Part shown: positions 61,004 to 64,000 of the stretch, one piece after another
Position numbering within the stretch: position 1 is the first letter of the stretch
Layout: each line of letters opens with the position of its first letter
Source: an uncultured Clostridia bacterium
Lineage (GTDB): Bacteria; Bacillota; Clostridia; Lachnospirales; CAG-274
Reading direction: 5' to 3'
Assembly (NCBI GenBank): GCA_944384235.1
Contig: CALWSP010000021.1
Location: forward strand, 62,001-126,000
Length of the DNA stretch: 64,000 nucleotides
Program-made: the position numbers and the translations under genes
The notes under the pieces: generated by a model
What the model was told of the DNA's origin: nothing
The model's database searches: none
Seen by the model: the letters and a program-made list of their open reading frames with translations, nothing else

Positions 61004-61708
61004 ATGAAGTGGTATGAAAGAACGAGAATGGCTATTGGAGATAGGGCTATTGAAAGGTTAAAAGGCAGTAGCGTTATTTTATTTGGTGTTGGTGGAGTTG
61101 GTTCTTTTGTTGCCGAGGCTTTAGCTCGAGCTGGCGTTGGCAGCATTACTTTGGTGGACAACGACAAAATTAGTTTGACAAACTTAAACCGTCAATTAGT
61201 TGCTTTAAACAGCACTCTTGGAAAGGTTAAAAATGAAGTTATGGCTGAAAGAATTAAGGACATTAACCCTGAGTGTGATGTTAAGTGTGTGAACGAGTTT
61301 ATTTTATATGACAACATTAACGACGTTATTGACAGAAAGTTTGATTATTGCGTTGACGCTGTTGACACTGTGACAGCGAAAATTGCTATTATTCAAAGAT
61401 GTAAGGAGCTTGAAATTCCTATTATTAGCAGTATGGGAACTGGAAACAAATTAGACCCTACTAGGCTTAAAGTTGTGGACATTTCTAAAACTTCAGTTTG
61501 CCCTTTAGCCAAAGTTATGCGTAAAGAGTTAAAAGAGAGAAAAATTGAAAAGCTTAAAGTGTGTTTTAGCGACGAAAAGCCTATTATTCCTTTAGAAAGC
61601 GAAGAAGTTACTTCAAAAAGAAGAACTCCTGCAAGTGTTAGCTTTGTGCCAAGTGTGGCTGGGCTTATTATTGCAGGAGAGGTTATTAAAGATATTGCTG
61701 GAGTTTAA
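61004..61708 (+). CDS. tcdA: tRNA threonylcarbamoyladenosine dehydratase (TcdA/CsdL)
   Basis: A 234-residue ThiF/E1-like enzyme that cyclises t6A to ct6A in tRNAs reading ANN codons. The nucleotide loop is GVGGVGSFVAEALARAG (about 28-44), followed by LVDNDKISLTNLNRQ, the adenylation segment, and DAVDTVTAKIAI. The TcdA-specific segment SSMGTGNKLDPTRLKVVDI is present. TGGAGG lies before ATG 61004. The stop overlaps by four bases the stop of the 49-residue gene on the other strand. Confidence 0.92.
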   Translation: MKWYERTRMAIGDRAIERLKGSSVILFGVGGVGSFVAEALARAGVGSITLVDNDKISLTNLNRQLVALNSTLGKVKNEVMAERIKDINPECDVKCVNEFILYDNINDVIDRKFDYCVDAVDTVTAKIAIIQRCKELEIPIISSMGTGNKLDPTRLKVVDISKTSVCPLAKVMRKELKERKIEKLKVCFSDEKPIIPLESEEVTSKRRTPASVSFVPSVAGLIIAGEVIKDIAGV

Positions 61709-61854
61709 AAGTTTGAAAAGATAAGTATAAAGGCGAGAAAGAAAAGCAGGGAATTTTCATCATTTGAAAGGGAAAATGTTTTTTTTGTGCATCTTTTATC
61801 TATTTCATATATTCCATCTAGATGTATTGAGCTATCATTTTTTATTTCTAACAT
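61705..61854 (-). CDS. Small protein (49 aa) with C-terminal membrane tail
   Basis: A short gene on the minus strand, found by reading the gap after the subtilisin gene. ATG at 61854 lies 7 bases behind a perfect GGAGG (61862-61866) and overlaps the subtilisin end by 20 bases; TAA is at 61705-61707. The protein begins MLEIKNDSSIHLDGIYEIDK, is polar up to about residue 35, and ends with the hydrophobic stretch LLFFLAFILIF followed by SNF. This looks like a tail-anchored small membrane protein. No family was recognised. The overlap means it is made with the protease and may control or locate it (inference). Confidence 0.6.
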   Translation of the reverse strand: MLEIKNDSSIHLDGIYEIDKRCTKKTFSLSNDENSLLFFLAFILIFSNF

Positions 61855-62749
61855 AAACTGCCTCCATATTCAAAAGTTTTTCGATGTTTAAAAGCCCCCA
61901 ACCTTGTCTATTTGGTGGCAAATTTAAAGAGGTTGAAGATAGTTTTAACATATATTTTACATCATCTGGGGACAAGCTTGGTTCTTTTTCTAGCAAAAGG
62001 GCAACAGCTCCGCTTACTATTGGCGTGGACATTGATGTTCCACTTAGTTTTTTATATTCGCCATTTTCGCACCTACAAGATGTTATGTTTGAACCTGGAG
62101 CTAGAATGTCTGGCTTTATTATGCACTCTCTTGTAGGACCTCTACCTGAATATATTTTATTATATATTTCATCATCTGAAGAACCAACTGTTATTACTTT
62201 TTTACTTGTGCCTGGAGAAGAAATTGAGCAGGGGTTTGGGCCGTTATTTCCTGCCGCTGTGACAACAACTATGCCTTTATCCCAAAGATGTTCAACGGCA
62301 TCTACCAAAGGGTCATTTGTCATAGTTGAAGATGTGCCTATTGAAAGATTTACAATTTTTATGTTATATTTATGGTGATTATTTAAGACCCATTGTATGC
62401 CTGAAAGGACATCAGAGGCATTACCGTTTCCGCTTTCATTTAGAACTTTTAACATTACAATGTTTGCTTTTGGTGCAACTCCTTTTAAAAGGCCGTTACT
62501 GCAAGCAATTCCGCTTACGTGGGTGCCGTGGCCATTATCATCATAGGTGTTATGGTTTAAATTTATTAGGTCTTTAAAGCAGAGTATTCTATTTTCAAAA
62601 TCTTTTATTTTACAAATTCCTGTGTCTAAAAAGGCTATTGTTACGCCTTTTCCTGTGTAGGCATTTTCAGGGCAATTTACAATATTTTTGGCATTTTGAA
62701 TTTGTGCATATATTTTACGCTTATTTGGGTTAGAATTTAATTTAAACAT
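61835..62749 (-). CDS. Subtilisin-like serine protease (S8), probably intracellular
   Basis: A 304-residue protease with the complete triad: D42 (IAFLDTG), H74 (NGHGTHVSG) and S239 (LSGTSMSTPIVSG), plus the oxyanion Asn N168 (AAGNNGP). It has no signal peptide and only about 30 residues before the catalytic domain, like the intracellular subtilisins rather than the exported or germination (Csp) proteases. A long propeptide is absent. A small membrane-tail protein gene overlaps its 3' end. Confidence 0.9.
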   Translation of the reverse strand: MFKLNSNPNKRKIYAQIQNAKNIVNCPENAYTGKGVTIAFLDTGICKIKDFENRILCFKDLINLNHNTYDDNGHGTHVSGIACSNGLLKGVAPKANIVMLKVLNESGNGNASDVLSGIQWVLNNHHKYNIKIVNLSIGTSSTMTNDPLVDAVEHLWDKGIVVVTAAGNNGPNPCSISSPGTSKKVITVGSSDDEIYNKIYSGRGPTRECIIKPDILAPGSNITSCRCENGEYKKLSGTSMSTPIVSGAVALLLEKEPSLSPDDVKYMLKLSSTSLNLPPNRQGWGLLNIEKLLNMEAVYVRNKK

Positions 62750-62802
62750 TATATCACCATATTTTATTCTAATATTAGGATATGCAAAAGTTATTTAGGT
62801 GT

Positions 62803-62836
62803 TAAAAAAAGACTTCTGAAAAACAGAAGTCTTTTT
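62803..62836 (-). terminator. Terminator of the small P-loop protein gene
   Basis: A 13-bp stem, AAAAAGACTTCTG / CAGAAGTCTTTTT, with five A in the loop and seven T on the minus strand. Confidence 0.88.
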
Positions 62837-62841
62837 ATGTA

Positions 62842-63255
62842 TTATATTATTACATTTGCAATTTCTTTTGGAAGTTCAGTTGGAAGTGTGTTTGCTGTTG
62901 CAACAAAGTCGATGTTATATTTTTCGCCTATTGTTTTAAATTTTACAACAAGTTTGATTATGTCTTCGCTATTTAGCTTTTCTATTATGTTAAATAGGCC
63001 GTCTATGAATATTTTTTCGATGTCGTTATTTTGGGACAAAATTCCGTAAATAAAGCCGATTAGCTCTCTATAGTTAGCTAAAGGAAATTCTTTAACTTCG
63101 ACAAAGCGAATAGCGTGGTTTAAATCGTAGATGTGTCTAGAATCATCGTCGATGTAAACAACGGAGCCATTTGCTTTTTCAGCCGATTCATTTGCCATTG
63201 AGATTAGTTTTTTTGTTTTACCTTCGCCTTTTTCGCCTGCAATTATTTGTACCAT
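62842..63255 (-). CDS. Small P-loop ATP-binding protein of unknown function
   Basis: A 137-residue protein with Walker A GEKGEGKT (7-14) and a Walker B-like strand IEKIFIDGL, about as short as a RecA-like core can be. VYIDDDSRHIYDLNHAIRF and the ending FVATANTLPTELP suggest an NTPase fold without additional domains. I do not recognise a named family. GGGAGGAGAT lies before ATG 63255. It is transcribed away from the topoisomerase gene, and its leader carries a palindrome at 63282-63303. Confidence 0.7.
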   Translation of the reverse strand: MVQIIAGEKGEGKTKKLISMANESAEKANGSVVYIDDDSRHIYDLNHAIRFVEVKEFPLANYRELIGFIYGILSQNNDIEKIFIDGLFNIIEKLNSEDIIKLVVKFKTIGEKYNIDFVATANTLPTELPKEIANVII

Positions 63256-63281
63256 AATAATCTCCTCCCTTAACTTTAGTT

Positions 63282-63303
63282 GATGTAGCTACAATGTTAC
63301 ATC
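63282..63303. promoter_or_regulatory. Palindrome between the P-loop gene and its -10 box
   Basis: GATGTA (63282-63287) and TACATC (63298-63303) are inverted, and TGTAGCTACA (63284-63293) is a perfect 10-bp palindrome inside. TATAAT of the minus-strand promoter is directly beside it, so it covers the likely transcription start. Confidence 0.45.
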
Positions 63304-63425
63304 TATTATAATATATATATTCTCCAAAAAATTTAATATTCCTTTATTTTTTTTGAAAAATTTATATTTTTTTGATTTTATAGAATGTATTGTTGAATTT
63401 TTATTGAACAAATTTTTTATTTTTC

Positions 63426-63454
63426 TTGACAAGAGGGGGTTTAGGCGTTAATAT
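63426..63454 (+). promoter_or_regulatory. Promoter of the topoisomerase B subunit gene
   Basis: TTGACA 63426-63431 and TAATAT 63449-63454 with a 17-base spacer. Confidence 0.8.
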
Positions 63455-63483
63455 AAAATATTGAGGAAAGGAAAGGTTTTTCT

Positions 63484-64000
63484 ATGAACGATAAAAATTT
63501 GAAAAATGAATATACAAACGAAAGCATTAGCTCGTTAAAAGGTGCTGACAGAGTTAGGCTTAGACCTAGTGTTATTTTTGGCTCTGACGGCATTGAGGGC
63601 TGTGAACACGCTGTTTTTGAAATATTATCTAATGCAATTGACGAGGCCAGAGAGGGCTATGGAGATAAAATAGAGATTATTATTGGAAAGGACAACGACA
63701 TTACTGTTAAAGACTATGGCCGTGGTATACCTGTGGACTACAACGCTAAGGAAGAAAGGTTTAACTGGGAGTTGCTTTTTTGCGAAATGTATGCAGGCGG
63801 AAAGTACAACAACAACTCTGGCGACAACTATGAGTTTAGTTTAGGTCTTAATGGTTTAGGTCTTTGTGCTACGCAATATAGTTCCGAGTTTATGGAAGTT
63901 GAAATTTTTCGTGACGGGTTTAAATATGAGTTAAGGTTTGAAAAGGGCGAAAATGTTGGAGGACTTAAAAAAGAGCCTACAAAAGTTAAAAAAACTGGCT
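63484..64000 (+). CDS. Type IIA topoisomerase B subunit, GyrB/ParE-like (3' end outside window)
   Basis: The frame from ATG 63484 is open to the window end (172 codons). The GHKL ATPase motifs are visible: EILSNAIDEAREG (Mg-binding Asn), DYGRGIPVDY, YAGGKYNN and a glycine lid region reading GLNGLGLCATQYSS. The lid differs from the GLHGVG of standard GyrB, which points to the divergent second B subunit (topoisomerase IV-like) of Clostridia, but the visible part cannot decide. AGGAAAGGAAAGG lies upstream of the start. Confidence 0.88.
   Translation, partial: MNDKNLKNEYTNESISSLKGADRVRLRPSVIFGSDGIEGCEHAVFEILSNAIDEAREGYGDKIEIIIGKDNDITVKDYGRGIPVDYNAKEERFNWELLFCEMYAGGKYNNNSGDNYEFSLGLNGLGLCATQYSSEFMEVEIFRDGFKYELRFEKGENVGGLKKEPTKVKKTG

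Noticed and set aside
61835..62749. Germination protease (Csp) identity for the subtilisin
   Set aside because: It is about half the size of Csp proteins and lacks their prodomain and jelly-roll part; an intracellular subtilisin fits better.

Overview
The window is 64 kb of low-GC bacterial chromosome from a spore-lineage anaerobe of the Clostridia, most likely Lachnospiraceae-like. The basis is the spoIVB-spo0A pair, an RNase Y, MutS2, RNase R and DprA/TopA gene set, a class III (anaerobic) ribonucleotide reductase, rubrerythrin and pyruvate,phosphate dikinase, together with AAGGAGG ribosome sites and TTGACA-17-TATAAT promoters. Almost everything is ordinary chromosome; no phage, IS element or CRISPR array was seen. 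The genus cannot be named from this sequence alone.

Layout. 1-5.3 kb: radical SAM pair (TIGR03960/TIGR03936), RNase G, RNase Y, holA. 5.4-8.2 kb: Rrf2 regulator, cysK and an O-acetylhomoserine sulfhydrylase (sulfur assimilation). 8.3-13.8 kb: a membrane diguanylate cyclase with a Cys-rich tail, a cytoplasmic GH43 enzyme with an ankyrin-like N-terminus, a GNAT acetyltransferase, tRNA-Arg(CCT) and a secreted stalk-domain protein. 13.9-17.9 kb: DD-carboxypeptidase, RluB, SpoIVB and Spo0A, whose receiver domain is degenerate. 18-31.4 kb: mutS2, an orphan response regulator, secG-rnr, comM-dprA-topA, DUF402, radC, pspC and glyQS. 31.5-37.3 kb: ppdK, then an HPt gene and a REC-GGDEF*-EAL-PAS-REC* protein. 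37.4-38.7 kb: rubrerythrin and a secreted repeat protein. 38.9-48.3 kb: a hexuronate locus (uxaB-uxaA-uxaC), a MarR-MATE operon read leftward, and a TRAP transporter whose large permease and solute-binding protein are one polypeptide. 48.3-53.4 kb, minus strand: a thioredoxin-reductase-like flavoprotein without its CxxC, mfd and pth. 53.5-64 kb: YibE/F, ftsH, queF, nrdD-nrdG-dUTPase-like, tcdA, then on the minus strand a subtilisin, an unlisted 49-residue membrane-tail protein and a small P-loop protein, and finally the 5' end of a type IIA topoisomerase B subunit.

How parts fit. The TRAP transporter probably feeds the uxa pathway, which ends at 2-keto-3-deoxygluconate; kdgK and kdgA are not in the window. 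NrdD, NrdG and the dUTPase-like protein form a DNA-precursor operon. Two proteins act on cyclic-di-GMP: the cyclase at 8.3-10.3 kb and the EAL protein at 34.8-37.3 kb.

The observations most worth following are the fused DctM-DctP TRAP protein, the Spo0A with a broken phosphorylation pocket, the HPt plus EAL module, the 49-aa gene behind the subtilisin, the MarR operators placed inside the promoter, and an NAC/NAT codon preference that runs against strand composition. All functions are inferred from sequence read by eye; no database search was run.
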